From positions 248,001-312,000 of the forward strand of contig NZ_UZWD01000004.1 in assembly GCF_900631955.1 (NCBI RefSeq): a DNA stretch of 64,000 nt, written 5' to 3'. The notes beneath the pieces are model-generated. The model was not told where the DNA came from. It worked only from the letters and a program-made list of their open reading frames with translations, and made no database searches. Positions 45,215 through 54,069 of the stretch are shown piece after piece (within the stretch, counting starts at the first letter, position 1; the number at the start of each line of letters is the position of its first letter). The DNA comes from Devosia equisanguinis. GTDB taxonomy: Bacteria; Pseudomonadota; Alphaproteobacteria; Rhizobiales; Devosiaceae. Made by a program: the position numbers and the translations under genes.

Positions 45215-46153
45215 CTACCAGTGAAACTCCGGACCGTTTGCTCGGGCGCCCATCAGGAACACATCGCTCATCAGCCGCAGCGGGGCGGCATCGACATCAC
45301 TTTGATGCGCATTGAGCAGGCTGGCGAACCGCTCGTAAATACCGGCATATTCGCGGTCACCATGCTCTAGCACCAGTTCGCCATTGATGCTCAGCTTGCG
45401 CCCACCATGCTCGAGCTTGATCTCGTTGCCCTTGTTGGTCTCGAAGCGAATGGTCCAGATTTCTCCGCTTTCTTCCAGCCAGTTGAAGCCGCAGCTCAAA
45501 TCGGGCTTGTGCGCCTCGGCAGACTTGAAGCGGATATCGACATCCACGGGGGTCTGCTTGTTGGCCGGGAAGGTGAGCGCAGCGCTCTCGACGAAGACCG
45601 GGAACGGCATCACCTTGGTGAAGATGGAAAAGGCATTGATCCCCGGATCGCAGACACCGAACCCACCCGGCTCCCACACCCAGTCCTGGCCCGGATGCCA
45701 TTTGCGCACGCTCTCGCGCCAGTCGATACGGGCCGACTTGACCCCTTCCTCGGCAAGGATCGACTTGGTCCGGTCAACGGCCGCGTTGTACTGACTGTGC
45801 CAGGTCTGGAACAGCACCCGACCACGCTTCGCCGCCTCGGCGATCAGGTCGTCCAGTTCCGAAATTGTCGTCGTGGGCGGCTTTTCCATCATCACATCCT
45901 TGCCTGCGGCTAGCGCTTCGCGGACATAGGCATGGCGCACGCCCGGTGGGGTGCAGATGGAGACGAGACCGATCTCGGGCATGGCGGCATAGAGCGCGCC
46001 CGGCGTCTTGAACACCGGCACGCCTCCATGGCCGACGCCGCGCGTCGAGACGGTCGCAGCCAGCTCGAAATCATCAGACGCATTGATCACCGGCAAATGC
46101 TGATCCTGGGCAATCTTGCCCACCCCGATTACCGCGATTTTGCGCTTGGCCAT
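45215..46153 (-). CDS. D-galactose/L-arabinose 1-dehydrogenase type (Gfo/Idh/MocA)
   Basis: 312 residues. The N-terminal IAVIGVGKIAQDQHLPVINA and the long match WRESVRKWHPGQDWVWEPGG plus GVCDPGINAFSIFT are those of galactose 1-dehydrogenases of pseudomonads and rhizobia. EKPPTTTISELDDLI is the family signature. Oxidises the sugar to its lactone with NAD(P). Stands alone; no lactonase or dehydratase gene is adjacent. Confidence 0.85.
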   Translation of the reverse strand: MAKRKIAVIGVGKIAQDQHLPVINASDDFELAATVSTRGVGHGGVPVFKTPGALYAAMPEIGLVSICTPPGVRHAYVREALAAGKDVMMEKPPTTTISELDDLIAEAAKRGRVLFQTWHSQYNAAVDRTKSILAEEGVKSARIDWRESVRKWHPGQDWVWEPGGFGVCDPGINAFSIFTKVMPFPVFVESAALTFPANKQTPVDVDIRFKSAEAHKPDLSCGFNWLEESGEIWTIRFETNKGNEIKLEHGGRKLSINGELVLEHGDREYAGIYERFASLLNAHQSDVDAAPLRLMSDVFLMGARANGPEFHW

Positions 46154-46238
46154 GCCGGAACTCCCACGTTTGAGGCGGTGCTATAGAGCAGGTCTTGCCC
46201 CACTCTGCCAAGGCCTCAAACGGGGATAAGTATGATTT

Positions 46239-46601
46239 TTATGCGGCTGCGCCGTCGGCTGCTGGCTGCCACAGCTCGATCTGGTTGCCCTCGGGGTCAT
46301 GGATGCGTGCGAAGCGGCCGGTTTCGGCGCTGTCCCATTCCTCCGGCCTGGTCTCGACAGCGATGCCGGCAGAGCGCAGCTGCGCCATCATGGCGTCGAG
46401 ATCATCGACACGGAAATTGATCATCCATTGCTTGTCAGCGGGAAAATAGTCGGTGTCTTGCTTGAACGGCGCGAAGACCGTCAGTCCCGCCTCCTGGGTA
46501 AAAAGCTCGCTCACGCCCAGATGCGTCTCGTACCAGTCAGCCAGTGCCGCCTTGTCCCGCGCCCGAAAGAAAAAGCCGCCAATCCCCGTCACCGTCGCCA
46601 T
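46239..46601 (-). CDS. VOC-superfamily protein
   Basis: 120 residues with glyoxalase-like repeats: GGFFFRARDKAALADWYETHLG, INFRVDDLDAMMAQLRSAGI and ARIHDPEGNQIELWQP, the last holding a typical metal-ligand Glu. Function unknown. ATG 46601 with GGGAGGCC upstream. Confidence 0.82.
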   Translation of the reverse strand: MATVTGIGGFFFRARDKAALADWYETHLGVSELFTQEAGLTVFAPFKQDTDYFPADKQWMINFRVDDLDAMMAQLRSAGIAVETRPEEWDSAETGRFARIHDPEGNQIELWQPAADGAAA

Positions 46602-46659
46602 GCTGGCCTCCCGTTGAGGACCGCACTATGACACGATCTGGGCGGGAGCATCTGACAAT

Positions 46660-47916
46660 TCAGCGGATGAGGATCGCCCGGAAGTCGTTGACATTGGTGC
46701 CGGTCGGGCCGCTCATCAACAGATCGCCAATCGCCTCGAACGCGCCATAGGCATCGTTGTCGGCCAGCGCGGCCAGCGGGTCGATTCCTGCCTCACGCAG
46801 CCGCTGCGCCGAGGTGCCATCGACATAGGCACCAGCATTGTCCTCCGACCCGTCGATGCCGTCTGTGTCCCCGGCCAGTGCCGTGACCCCTTCGACGCCG
46901 TCCAGAGCGATGGCCAGCGCCAGCAGGAACTCGCCATTGCGCCCACCGCGCCCGCTTCCGCGCAACGTCACCGTCGTCTCCCCGCCCGATAGCAGCACCA
47001 CCGGCCTGGGGAAGGGGCGATTGCGCTGGACGATTTCGCGGGCGATTGCGGCATGCACCTGCGCCACGTCGCGCGCTTCGCCCTCGATTGCGTCGGACAA
47101 AATAGCCGCCTCGACCCCATGGGCGCGCGCCATCGCCGCCGCTGCTTCCAGCGACAGCGCCGCCGAGGCAATGGTGGCGACCCTATTGCGGGAAAAGACC
47201 GGGTCGGTGGCCTCGGGCGGCAAATTCTCGTCGCTGGCCAGGAGCCGCGCAGCAGCCTCGGGCAGCTCAAGCCGGTAGAGCGCGGCAAGGCGGCGAGCCT
47301 CAGCGCGCCCACCGCGGAGTGGCAGGGTCGGGCCGGACGCGACCAATGCCGGATCGTCGCCGGGCACATCGGACACCACCAGCGTTACCACCCGCGCCGG
47401 CGCCGCCAATGCCGCCAGTCGCCCGCCCTTGATGGTCGAAAACTGGTTGCGAATAAGGTTCATCACCCCGATCGGGGCACCGGAGGCGAGCAGTGCCCGA
47501 TTGACCGCCTGCTCGTCCTCCAGCGTCAGGCCACGGGCGGGTGCCGGCAGCAGTGACGACCCTCCGCCCGAGATCAGCGCCACCACCAGATCGTCTTCAG
47601 TGAGCCCGCTCACCAGCGCCTTGAGCCGTTCAGCCGCTGCCAACCCGGCGGCATCAGGCACGGGATGAGCGGCTTCGACCACCTCGATCCGCTGGCAAGC
47701 CTCGCCATAGCCATAGCGGGTGACGATCAGGCCTTCGATCGCGCCCGGCCAGGCCCGTTCGAAGGCCCGCGCCATCTGTGCCGAGGCCTTGCCGGCGCCG
47801 ATGACGATGGTACGGCCAATCGGGGGCTCGGGCAGGTGCCGCTCGACCGCCAGCGCCGGCTGCGCCTTGGCGACGGCCTCAACAAACAGCTTGTGCAGCA
47901 GCGCGCGATCCATCAT
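46660..47916 (-). CDS. gckA: glycerate 2-kinase, MOFRL/GckA type
   Basis: 418 residues. N-terminal DUF4147 domain (TIVIGAGKASAQMARAFE, ALISGGGSSLLPAPARGL, GVMNLIRNQFSTIKGGRLA) and C-terminal MOFRL domain (VLLSGGETTVTLRGSGRGGRNGEFLLALA, DTDGIDGSEDNAGAYVD). Phosphorylates D-glycerate to 2-phosphoglycerate using ATP. ATG 47916 or the next codon 47913; a GAGGG site precedes. Divergent from the phn genes. Confidence 0.9.
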   Translation of the reverse strand: MMDRALLHKLFVEAVAKAQPALAVERHLPEPPIGRTIVIGAGKASAQMARAFERAWPGAIEGLIVTRYGYGEACQRIEVVEAAHPVPDAAGLAAAERLKALVSGLTEDDLVVALISGGGSSLLPAPARGLTLEDEQAVNRALLASGAPIGVMNLIRNQFSTIKGGRLAALAAPARVVTLVVSDVPGDDPALVASGPTLPLRGGRAEARRLAALYRLELPEAAARLLASDENLPPEATDPVFSRNRVATIASAALSLEAAAAMARAHGVEAAILSDAIEGEARDVAQVHAAIAREIVQRNRPFPRPVVLLSGGETTVTLRGSGRGGRNGEFLLALAIALDGVEGVTALAGDTDGIDGSEDNAGAYVDGTSAQRLREAGIDPLAALADNDAYGAFEAIGDLLMSGPTGTNVNDFRAILIR

Positions 47917-48038
47917 CCGTCTTGCCCTCGGGGAGATTGCGGCGACCCTTTTGGCCACCCCACCTGCATTTGTCCAGCCATTGCGGCTTGTCAAACCCTC
48001 GTCACATAAGTCCACTAGCGGCAAGCCAAGGAGTGCCC

Positions 48039-48728
48039 ATGACGCAGAGATTCGCCATCTACTACGCCCCTGATACGACCAGCGGGCTCTGGGACCGGGC
48101 GAGCGCCTGGCTGGGCCGCGATTCGGCCAGTGGCGAATTCTTCGAGGGTGCCGTCGCCGGCATCGAGCGCACGCGGTTGCTCAATCTCACCCAGTCGGCC
48201 AGCCGTTATGGCTTCCACGCCACCATCAAGCCGCCCATGGCCTTGGCCGATGGGGAAACCGCCGAAGGCCTGCGCACAGCGCTCGCCGATTTCGCCGCTC
48301 GACAGTCTGCGTTCTCCATTGGCCGCCTACGTCTCGCCTCACTACATGGTTTTCTGGCGCTGGTGCCCGAAACCGAAAACGAGACCCTGCAGGATTTTGC
48401 CGCCGACGTCGTGGAAACATTCGACCCTTTCCGCGCGCCGCTTTCAGACCGGGACAAGGCTGCCCGTCGCGCCGCTGGCCTCAGCCCGCGCCAGAAGGAA
48501 TTGCTCGAAGCCTATGGCTACCCCTATGTCTTCGACCAATTCCGCTTCCACATGACCCTCACCGACCGGCTCGCCGAGGATGATCACCACGATCTGTCTG
48601 CCGCAGCCAATACCTGGTTTGGCCCGCTTCTCGGCGATGCCGTCACCATTGACCGTCTGGTCCTCTACCATGAGCCCGATAGTGGGCGCCCCTTCCGCCG
48701 TCTCGACGATTTCCGCCTCGGAGCCTGA
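48039..48728 (+). CDS. DUF1045 protein, 2H-phosphoesterase-like, C-P lyase pathway
   Basis: 229 residues. Two HxTx motifs, YGFHATIKPP near residue 60 and FRFHMTLTD near 175, mark the 2H phosphoesterase fold. DUF1045 genes sit in phn operons, where such an enzyme could open 5-phosphoribosyl 1,2-cyclic phosphate in place of PhnP (inference). AAGGAG precedes ATG 48039. phnM starts 6 nt after its stop. Confidence 0.85.
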   Translation: MTQRFAIYYAPDTTSGLWDRASAWLGRDSASGEFFEGAVAGIERTRLLNLTQSASRYGFHATIKPPMALADGETAEGLRTALADFAARQSAFSIGRLRLASLHGFLALVPETENETLQDFAADVVETFDPFRAPLSDRDKAARRAAGLSPRQKELLEAYGYPYVFDQFRFHMTLTDRLAEDDHHDLSAAANTWFGPLLGDAVTIDRLVLYHEPDSGRPFRRLDDFRLGA

Positions 48729-48734
48729 TTACAA

Positions 48735-49871
48735 GTGTCGCAAACCATCCTCACCAACGCCCGCATCGTGCTCGCCGACGAGATCGTTGAGGGGAGCCTC
48801 GTGATCGACAAGGGGCAGATCAGCGCCATCGACTTCGGCGTGTCCCGCACCGGCGAGGATATGGGTGGGGACTATGTCATTCCCGGACTCGTGGAACTGC
48901 ACACCGACCATCTCGAGAACCACTACCGCCCGCGCCCGGGCGTGTTCTGGGACCCGCTGGCGGCCCTGCATGCTCATGATGCACAAGTGGCCGGCTCCGG
49001 CATCACCACGGTCTTCGACGCGGTGCGTATCGGTTCGGACAATGATCTGCCCGACATGCTCGACCATGCCAAAAAGCTCGTTGACGCCATCCGCGCCGGC
49101 GTCGCGGGCGGCTGGACCCGTGCGGAGCATTTCATCCATCTGCGCTGCGAATTGCCCAGCCACGACGTCGTCGCCCATTTCGACGCGCTGGCCAACCATC
49201 CCTCGACCCGCCTGGCCTCGGTCATGGACCACACGCCCGGCCAGCGCCAGTTCCGCTCGCTCGAAGACTACAAGCGCTTCTATGCCAAGCAGATGGGCCG
49301 CTCCGACGCGGAATTGCAGGCCTATCTCAACGCCCGCCAGGCCGAGCACGACCAGTATTCGAACGCCAATCGCAAGGCCATTGTTGCCCGCGCCCACGAG
49401 CTTGGTCTGGCCCTCGCCAGCCATGACGACGCCACCCTCGCTCATGTCGAGGAAGCGGCCGAGGACGGCGTTGCCATTGCCGAATTTCCCACCACGCTCG
49501 AAGCGGCCTCGGCCGCCCACGATGCGGGACTCGCCATTCTCATGGGCGCCCCCAATGTGGTGCGTGGGCGCTCGCATTCTGGCAATATCTCGGCCACCGA
49601 CCTCGTCGCTGCCGGCCTTCTCGATATTCTGAGCTCCGACTACGTCCCCTTTGCGCTACTGCAAGCCGTCTTCCTCATGCCAAAGCGTGTCGAGGGCCTT
49701 GACCTGCCGCAGGCCTTGGCTACCGTGACGTCTAATCCGGCGCGCGCCGCCGGCCTGACCGACCGGGGCGAGATCGCCCTGGGCAAGCGGGCCGATCTGG
49801 TGCGGGTCTCGGAGCAGGGGCCGCTGCCCGTGGTGCGCGGCGTGTGGCGGGAAGGGCAGCGGGTCAGTTGA
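48735..49871 (+). CDS. phnM: ribose 1-methylphosphonate 5-triphosphate diphosphatase
   Basis: 378 residues, amidohydrolase fold with the Zn motif ELHTDHLENHYRPRPGVFWDP near residue 52 and DHTPGQRQFR in the middle; SSDYVPFALLQAVF near the C-terminus. Removes pyrophosphate from the triphosphate intermediate of C-P lyase. GTG start at 48735. The stop overlaps the phnN start (TTGA). The core C-P lyase genes phnGHIJKL are not in the window. Confidence 0.92.
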   Translation: MSQTILTNARIVLADEIVEGSLVIDKGQISAIDFGVSRTGEDMGGDYVIPGLVELHTDHLENHYRPRPGVFWDPLAALHAHDAQVAGSGITTVFDAVRIGSDNDLPDMLDHAKKLVDAIRAGVAGGWTRAEHFIHLRCELPSHDVVAHFDALANHPSTRLASVMDHTPGQRQFRSLEDYKRFYAKQMGRSDAELQAYLNARQAEHDQYSNANRKAIVARAHELGLALASHDDATLAHVEEAAEDGVAIAEFPTTLEAASAAHDAGLAILMGAPNVVRGRSHSGNISATDLVAAGLLDILSSDYVPFALLQAVFLMPKRVEGLDLPQALATVTSNPARAAGLTDRGEIALGKRADLVRVSEQGPLPVVRGVWREGQRVS

Positions 49872-50434
49872 GCGAAAGACCGCCGGGGGTTCTGGTTCTG
49901 ATTGTCGGCCCTTCTGGGGTCGGTAAGGATACGCTGATCACGGGTGCCCGCCATGCGCTCGATGGCGACAAGCGCTTCAGTTTCGTCCGGCGCCTGGTTA
50001 CCCGGCCGACCGATGTCGACCTTGAGGATCATATCAGCATCGACCCCGTGGAATTTGCCCTCGGCAAGGCCTCGGGTCGTTTCGCGCTGTGCTGGGATGC
50101 CCATGGCCTCAATTATGCCCTGCCCATGTCAGTCGACACCGACCTGACCCTGGGCCGGGTGGTAATCGCCAATATTTCCCGCCACGTCATTCCGGCCGCC
50201 ATCGCGCGCTATCCCATGTGCCGTGTGGTGCAGATTTCGGCCGAGATATCGCTGCGCGCCGAACGCTTGGCGCGACGTGGGCGCGAAAACCGCGACCAGA
50301 TTGCCGCCCGCCTCGCCCGCGAAGGCGCCGCAATGCCCGCCGATGTCAGCCCCATTGTCATCGACAATTCCAGCTCCGTCGCTATCGGGGTCACCGCTCT
50401 GGTTATGGCCCTGCGCGCCATCGCCCAGGATTGA
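49868..50434 (+). CDS. phnN: ribose 1,5-bisphosphate phosphokinase
   Basis: 188 residues. Guanylate-kinase-like P-loop LIVGPSGVGKDTLI near residue 11, followed by RRLVTRPTD and NISRHVIPAA. Makes PRPP from ribose 1,5-bisphosphate, the last step of phosphonate use. Start taken as the TTG at 49868 inside the phnM stop (TTGA overlap), which gives the usual family length. Confidence 0.9.
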   Translation: MSERPPGVLVLIVGPSGVGKDTLITGARHALDGDKRFSFVRRLVTRPTDVDLEDHISIDPVEFALGKASGRFALCWDAHGLNYALPMSVDTDLTLGRVVIANISRHVIPAAIARYPMCRVVQISAEISLRAERLARRGRENRDQIAARLAREGAAMPADVSPIVIDNSSSVAIGVTALVMALRAIAQD

Positions 50435-50496
50435 ACCCTTTTGTCGGCCGCGCGTTGGTCATCTCGACCAGCGTCAAACCAGCGTCAGGAGTTTTT

Positions 50497-50646
50497 ATGT
50501 CCCGTAACGGTCTTTATGCAGTGATCGCGATCCTGTTGATCGCCATCGTCGGCTTCGGCATTTACAGCTACCAGCAGCAGCAGGCCCGCCCGGGCGTTGA
50601 GATCCGTGTCGATGAGCAGGGGGTCTCGATCGATGGAAACGGTTAA
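50497..50646 (+). CDS. small single-span membrane protein (49 aa)
   Basis: 49 residues: a transmembrane helix (LYAVIAILLIAIVGFGIYSY) then QQQ and an acidic tail. CAGGAG lies seven bases upstream of the ATG. It follows phnN by 62 nt and overlaps the next small gene by 14 nt. No family recognised. Confidence 0.6.
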   Translation: MSRNGLYAVIAILLIAIVGFGIYSYQQQQARPGVEIRVDEQGVSIDGNG

Positions 50647-50839
50647 TCCCAATGACCCCGCCCGCCTCGACATCATTCGCCAGGCACTGAGCGAGGAAAT
50701 TGATCGCCAGGCGCAGGCGGGTGCGTCCCGGATCGACGTCATGGCCTTGGCCGAAGCCGTTGAAACCACCCTGAGTGCGCCGGTGACTGTCTCTGAAGGC
50801 AAGCGGCCGTCTGAACTCAACGCCACCAATGACGACTGA
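50633..50839 (+). CDS. small acidic protein (68 aa)
   Basis: 68 residues, METVNPNDPARLDIIRQALSE..., helical, with the acidic C-terminus ATNDD. Starts inside the preceding small gene in another frame. A G-rich stretch precedes the ATG. No family recognised; last gene before a hairpin terminator. Confidence 0.55.
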   Translation: METVNPNDPARLDIIRQALSEEIDRQAQAGASRIDVMALAEAVETTLSAPVTVSEGKRPSELNATNDD

Positions 50840-50889
50840 TTTGGGTTTGGGGGCGTGGGCATAGCGCCAGGCATGGGACCAAATGGAAA

Positions 50890-50913
50890 CGGGCGGGGTT
50901 TGCACCCCGCCCG
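50890..50913. terminator. hairpin terminator after the phn/small-gene unit
   Basis: CGGGCGGGGT-TTGC-ACCCCGCCCG, a perfect 10-bp stem with 4-nt loop, then CTGGTGTTTT on the plus strand. Sits between convergent units. Confidence 0.75.
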
Positions 50914-50952
50914 CTGGTGTTTTAGGTCCCCTGTCGGGGTTTTTGGCAGCGC

Positions 50953-51933
50953 TTACTTCAGGCCGTCGGTGACAACAGTGGTATAGGCGCCTTCAGGGTT
51001 GGCCTTGATGATGCTCTGGTCCAGCAGGGCCTTCACAGTGCGGTCATAGGTGGCCATGTCGAGTGCAGCATCGTCGGCATCGACGAGCTTGGAGACCTCG
51101 CCCACCATATAGCGCTGGTGCGCCAGTTCGGCGGCGCCGGTATCGTCGGCCTCGACCACGATTTCTGCGGCTTCATCGGGGTTTTCGAGCGCATAGGCCC
51201 AGCCCTTCATCGAGGCGCGTACGAAACGGGTATAGGCATCGACCTTGGCCGGGTCCTTGAGGCTGTCTTCCATCACATAGAGACCGTCTTCGAGCAGGTC
51301 ATTGCCCATTTCGGTATAGTTGAAGATGGTCAGATTATCCGGGCCATAGCCTGCATCGAGCGCCTGGCCATATTCGTTATAGGTCATCACCGAGATACAG
51401 TCCGCCTGGCCCTGGATCATCGGCTGGATGTCGAAGCTCTGCTGCAGCACGGTGACGCCACCTTCCGAGCCATCGGTCTTGAGGCCCAGCTTGTTCATCC
51501 AGGCAAAGAACGGATATTCATTGCCGAAGAACCAGACGCCCAGCGTGTGGCCCGGGAAATCGGCCTCCGACTTGATGCCGGTTTCGGTCGGGCAGATCAT
51601 CATCAGACCCGAGCGCTTGAAGGGCTGGGCGATATTGACCAGCGGCACGCCGCTTTCGCGGGCCGCCATGCCAGCCGCCATCCAGGTGACGATGATGTCG
51701 GCGCCACCGCCGGCGATCACCTGTTCGGGGGCGATATTGGGGCCGCCCGGAAGGATGGTGATGTCGAGGTCTTCCTCATCGTAAAAGCCCTTGGCTTCGG
51801 CGACGAGATAGCCGGCGAACTGCGCCTGGGTCACCCATTTGAGCTGCAGCGTCAGCGCATCGGCAGCCAGTGCGCTGGCAGCGCCGCTGAGGAGCAACGT
51901 GCCGGCCATCAACCCTGTGATCAGTTTCTTCAT
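50953..51933 (-). CDS. NMT1/THI5-like ABC substrate-binding protein (pyrimidine-type)
   Basis: 326 residues. Signal peptide MKKLITGLMAGTLLLSGAASALA, then LKWVTQAQFAGYLVAEAKGFYDEEDLDITI and GGGADIIVTWMAAG, typical of NMT1-type binding proteins for thiamine precursors, pyrimidines and taurine-like ligands. It is the last gene of the run with two permeases and an ATPase, next to dihydropyrimidinase, so its ligand is probably a pyrimidine or dihydropyrimidine (inference). Confidence 0.88.
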   Translation of the reverse strand: MKKLITGLMAGTLLLSGAASALAADALTLQLKWVTQAQFAGYLVAEAKGFYDEEDLDITILPGGPNIAPEQVIAGGGADIIVTWMAAGMAARESGVPLVNIAQPFKRSGLMMICPTETGIKSEADFPGHTLGVWFFGNEYPFFAWMNKLGLKTDGSEGGVTVLQQSFDIQPMIQGQADCISVMTYNEYGQALDAGYGPDNLTIFNYTEMGNDLLEDGLYVMEDSLKDPAKVDAYTRFVRASMKGWAYALENPDEAAEIVVEADDTGAAELAHQRYMVGEVSKLVDADDAALDMATYDRTVKALLDQSIIKANPEGAYTTVVTDGLK

Positions 51934-51951
51934 TGTCGTTCCCTTTTCCCT

Positions 51952-53058
51952 TTACGCCCGTCCACCACGGACAGACGGATGCCAGAAGGTGACGCCCCTC
52001 TCGATGAGGGCGATCACCCCGTAGAAGGCGGACCCCGCGACCGCCGCAACAGCGATCTCCGCCCAGACCAGGTCGATGGCGAGACGCCCCACCCCGGTCG
52101 ATATCCGGAAGCCCATTCCCACAACGGGCGTCCCGAAGAATTCCGCTACGATTGCGCCGATCAAGGCCAGAGTCGAGTTGATCTTGAGGGCGTTGAAGAT
52201 AAACGGCGCGGCAGCGGGCAGGCGCAGCTTGAACAACGTCTGCCAATAGGAAGCGGCATAGGTGCGCATCAGGTCGCGCTCCATCACCGAGGCGGCATTG
52301 AGCCCGGCCACGGTGTTCACCAGCATGGGGAAGAAGGTCATGGCCACGACGACGGCCGCCTTGGACTGCCAGTCGAAGCCAAACCACATCACCATGATGG
52401 GGGCGATGCCGATGATCGGCAGTGCCGACATGAAATTGCCGATCGGCATGATCCCGGCCTTGAGGAAGGGCGAGCGGTCTACGAGAATCGCCACAACGAG
52501 GCCCGCCAGACACCCAATGGCATAGCCAGGCAGCACCGACTTGATGAAAGTCTGGACGAAATCGGCCCACAAAATGCCGGTTTCCGCGGCCAGCCGCGCC
52601 CCGATGGCTGATGGCGGCGGCAACAGCACGGCCGGCACATTGGCGCCGCGCGTCACCACTTCCCACATCACCAGCAAGGCAAGTCCGAAGGTGATTGGGA
52701 TGATGAGACCCATACCAGTCTCGGGCAGCTTGCCCTCGCGAATTTGAGCTGAAAGCCGCTCGACGAACAGCCAGGCAAAGCCCCAGGCCGATATCAGGGC
52801 CAGCCAGTAATGCACCGGCATGGTGCCAGCGGGCAGCGAGGCGATGAGCGCCCAGGCCCCCAGCGCCGCCATGCAACCATCGAGCCAGAACCGCCAAGGC
52901 AACACGAAGCGCAGAAGCGACAGGGCCGCGAAGGTGAAAAACACTTGAAGCAGCGGTGCACTGCCCAGCGTCGGCAGGGTGGCAAGCACGCCGAAAACGC
53001 CGCAGCCACCAGCGACCAATGCCAGATAGAGTTGTAGGGAAGTGAGTTTGTGCCTCAT
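51952..53058 (-). CDS. ABC transporter permease (SsuC/TauC type)
   Basis: 368 residues. An unusual N-terminal third with about four hydrophobic segments (LYLALVAGGCGVFGVLATLP onward) precedes the usual permease core, whose loop MERDLMRTYAASYWQTLFKLRL is near residue 265. The extra segments make it longer than normal (about 260). Its start overlaps the stop of the other permease by 4 nt. Confidence 0.88.
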   Translation of the reverse strand: MRHKLTSLQLYLALVAGGCGVFGVLATLPTLGSAPLLQVFFTFAALSLLRFVLPWRFWLDGCMAALGAWALIASLPAGTMPVHYWLALISAWGFAWLFVERLSAQIREGKLPETGMGLIIPITFGLALLVMWEVVTRGANVPAVLLPPPSAIGARLAAETGILWADFVQTFIKSVLPGYAIGCLAGLVVAILVDRSPFLKAGIMPIGNFMSALPIIGIAPIMVMWFGFDWQSKAAVVVAMTFFPMLVNTVAGLNAASVMERDLMRTYAASYWQTLFKLRLPAAAPFIFNALKINSTLALIGAIVAEFFGTPVVGMGFRISTGVGRLAIDLVWAEIAVAAVAGSAFYGVIALIERGVTFWHPSVRGGRA

Positions 53059-53921
53059 GCCCGCACCCCCATCCGAGCATTCACATAGCGCTCGGCACTG
53101 CCGACAATGGCCACCAGCACCGCCGCCAGCCCGGCCGCAATGAACAGTGCCGCCCAGATCTGGATGGTCTGGCCATTATAGGAGCCGGTGAGAAGGCGCA
53201 CGCCGAGCCCGCCGCCAGAGGCATTGGAAAGCTCGGCCACCACCGCCCCGATCAGCGAAATGGCAATGCCCACCTTCATCGAGGCGAAGAGAAACGGCAT
53301 GGCTGCCGGCCAGCGCAGCTTCCAGAAGGTTTGCCAGCCATTGGCATCATAGGTGCGCATCAGATCGAGCTGGATGCTTTCGGGCGAGCGCAGGCCCTTG
53401 ACCATGCCGACAACGACCGGGAAAAAGCTGAGATACATCGAGATCAGCGATTTCGGCACTAGCCCGGTCAGCCCCACCGCGCCCAAGCCAACCACCACCA
53501 TAGGCGCCACGGCAAGAATGGGAATGGTCTGGCTGGCAATGATCCAGGGCATAAGCGAGCGGTCCGAGGCATCGTTGTGGATGATGGCTACCGCCAACAA
53601 TACGCCCAGCGCCGTGCCCAGCGCGAAGCCGAGCAGCGTCGCCGACAGCGTGATCCAGCCATGATAGGCCAGTGAGCGCTTGGAATTGATGTCGAGCGCC
53701 ACCGTGGCATTCCAGATTTCGGAAACCACCTGGTGTGGCGCCGGAAGCACCGGCTTGTCCTGCGACCAGGTCTGCTGCGCAAAGTCAGAGAAGGGGACGT
53801 TTTCGAGGCCAGCTCGGGCGTTGAGCGTATTCTGCCAGGGCGCATTCATGTGGATCGCCATGGCATACCAGAAGAGGATAATGGCAGCGAGAACGGTGAG
53901 AACGGGGATGATGCGGGTCAT
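53055..53921 (-). CDS. ABC transporter permease (SsuC/TauC type)
   Basis: 288 residues, six membrane segments. The loop QLDLMRTYDANGWQTFWKLRWP corresponds to the ATPase contact. ATG 53921 chosen because the first membrane segment begins right after it; the frame start at 53972 lies in the repeat element. Coupled to the permease at 51952 by a 4-nt overlap. Confidence 0.9.
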   Translation of the reverse strand: MTRIIPVLTVLAAIILFWYAMAIHMNAPWQNTLNARAGLENVPFSDFAQQTWSQDKPVLPAPHQVVSEIWNATVALDINSKRSLAYHGWITLSATLLGFALGTALGVLLAVAIIHNDASDRSLMPWIIASQTIPILAVAPMVVVGLGAVGLTGLVPKSLISMYLSFFPVVVGMVKGLRSPESIQLDLMRTYDANGWQTFWKLRWPAAMPFLFASMKVGIAISLIGAVVAELSNASGGGLGVRLLTGSYNGQTIQIWAALFIAAGLAAVLVAIVGSAERYVNARMGVRA

Positions 53922-53931
53922 GGGTTGAACA

Positions 53932-54044
53932 CCCCCACCCAACCTCCCCCTAGAGAAGGGGGAGGGGTGCATCGAGTATGCCTCGATACCTTCCCGAGAA
54001 CCGGCAGGCTCCTCCCCCGCCTTCCGGGGGAGGCTGGGTGGGGG
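53932..54044. repeat. 113-bp palindromic repeat element with 19-bp terminal inverted repeats
   Basis: Ends CCCCCACCCAACCTCCCCC (53932-53950) and its reverse complement with one mismatch (54026-54044). Inside each end is a small hairpin: CCTCCCCCT/AGGGGGAGG and CCTCCCCC/GGGGGAGG. It sits between the permease and ATPase genes of one operon. Confidence 0.75.
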
Positions 54045-54069
54045 CCTTCATGACGAAGTCTCGCCCCCA

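Noticed and set aside
53932..54044. Insertion sequence or CRISPR
   Set aside because: No transposase gene, no target duplication seen, and the repeats are inverted hairpins, not spaced direct repeats.
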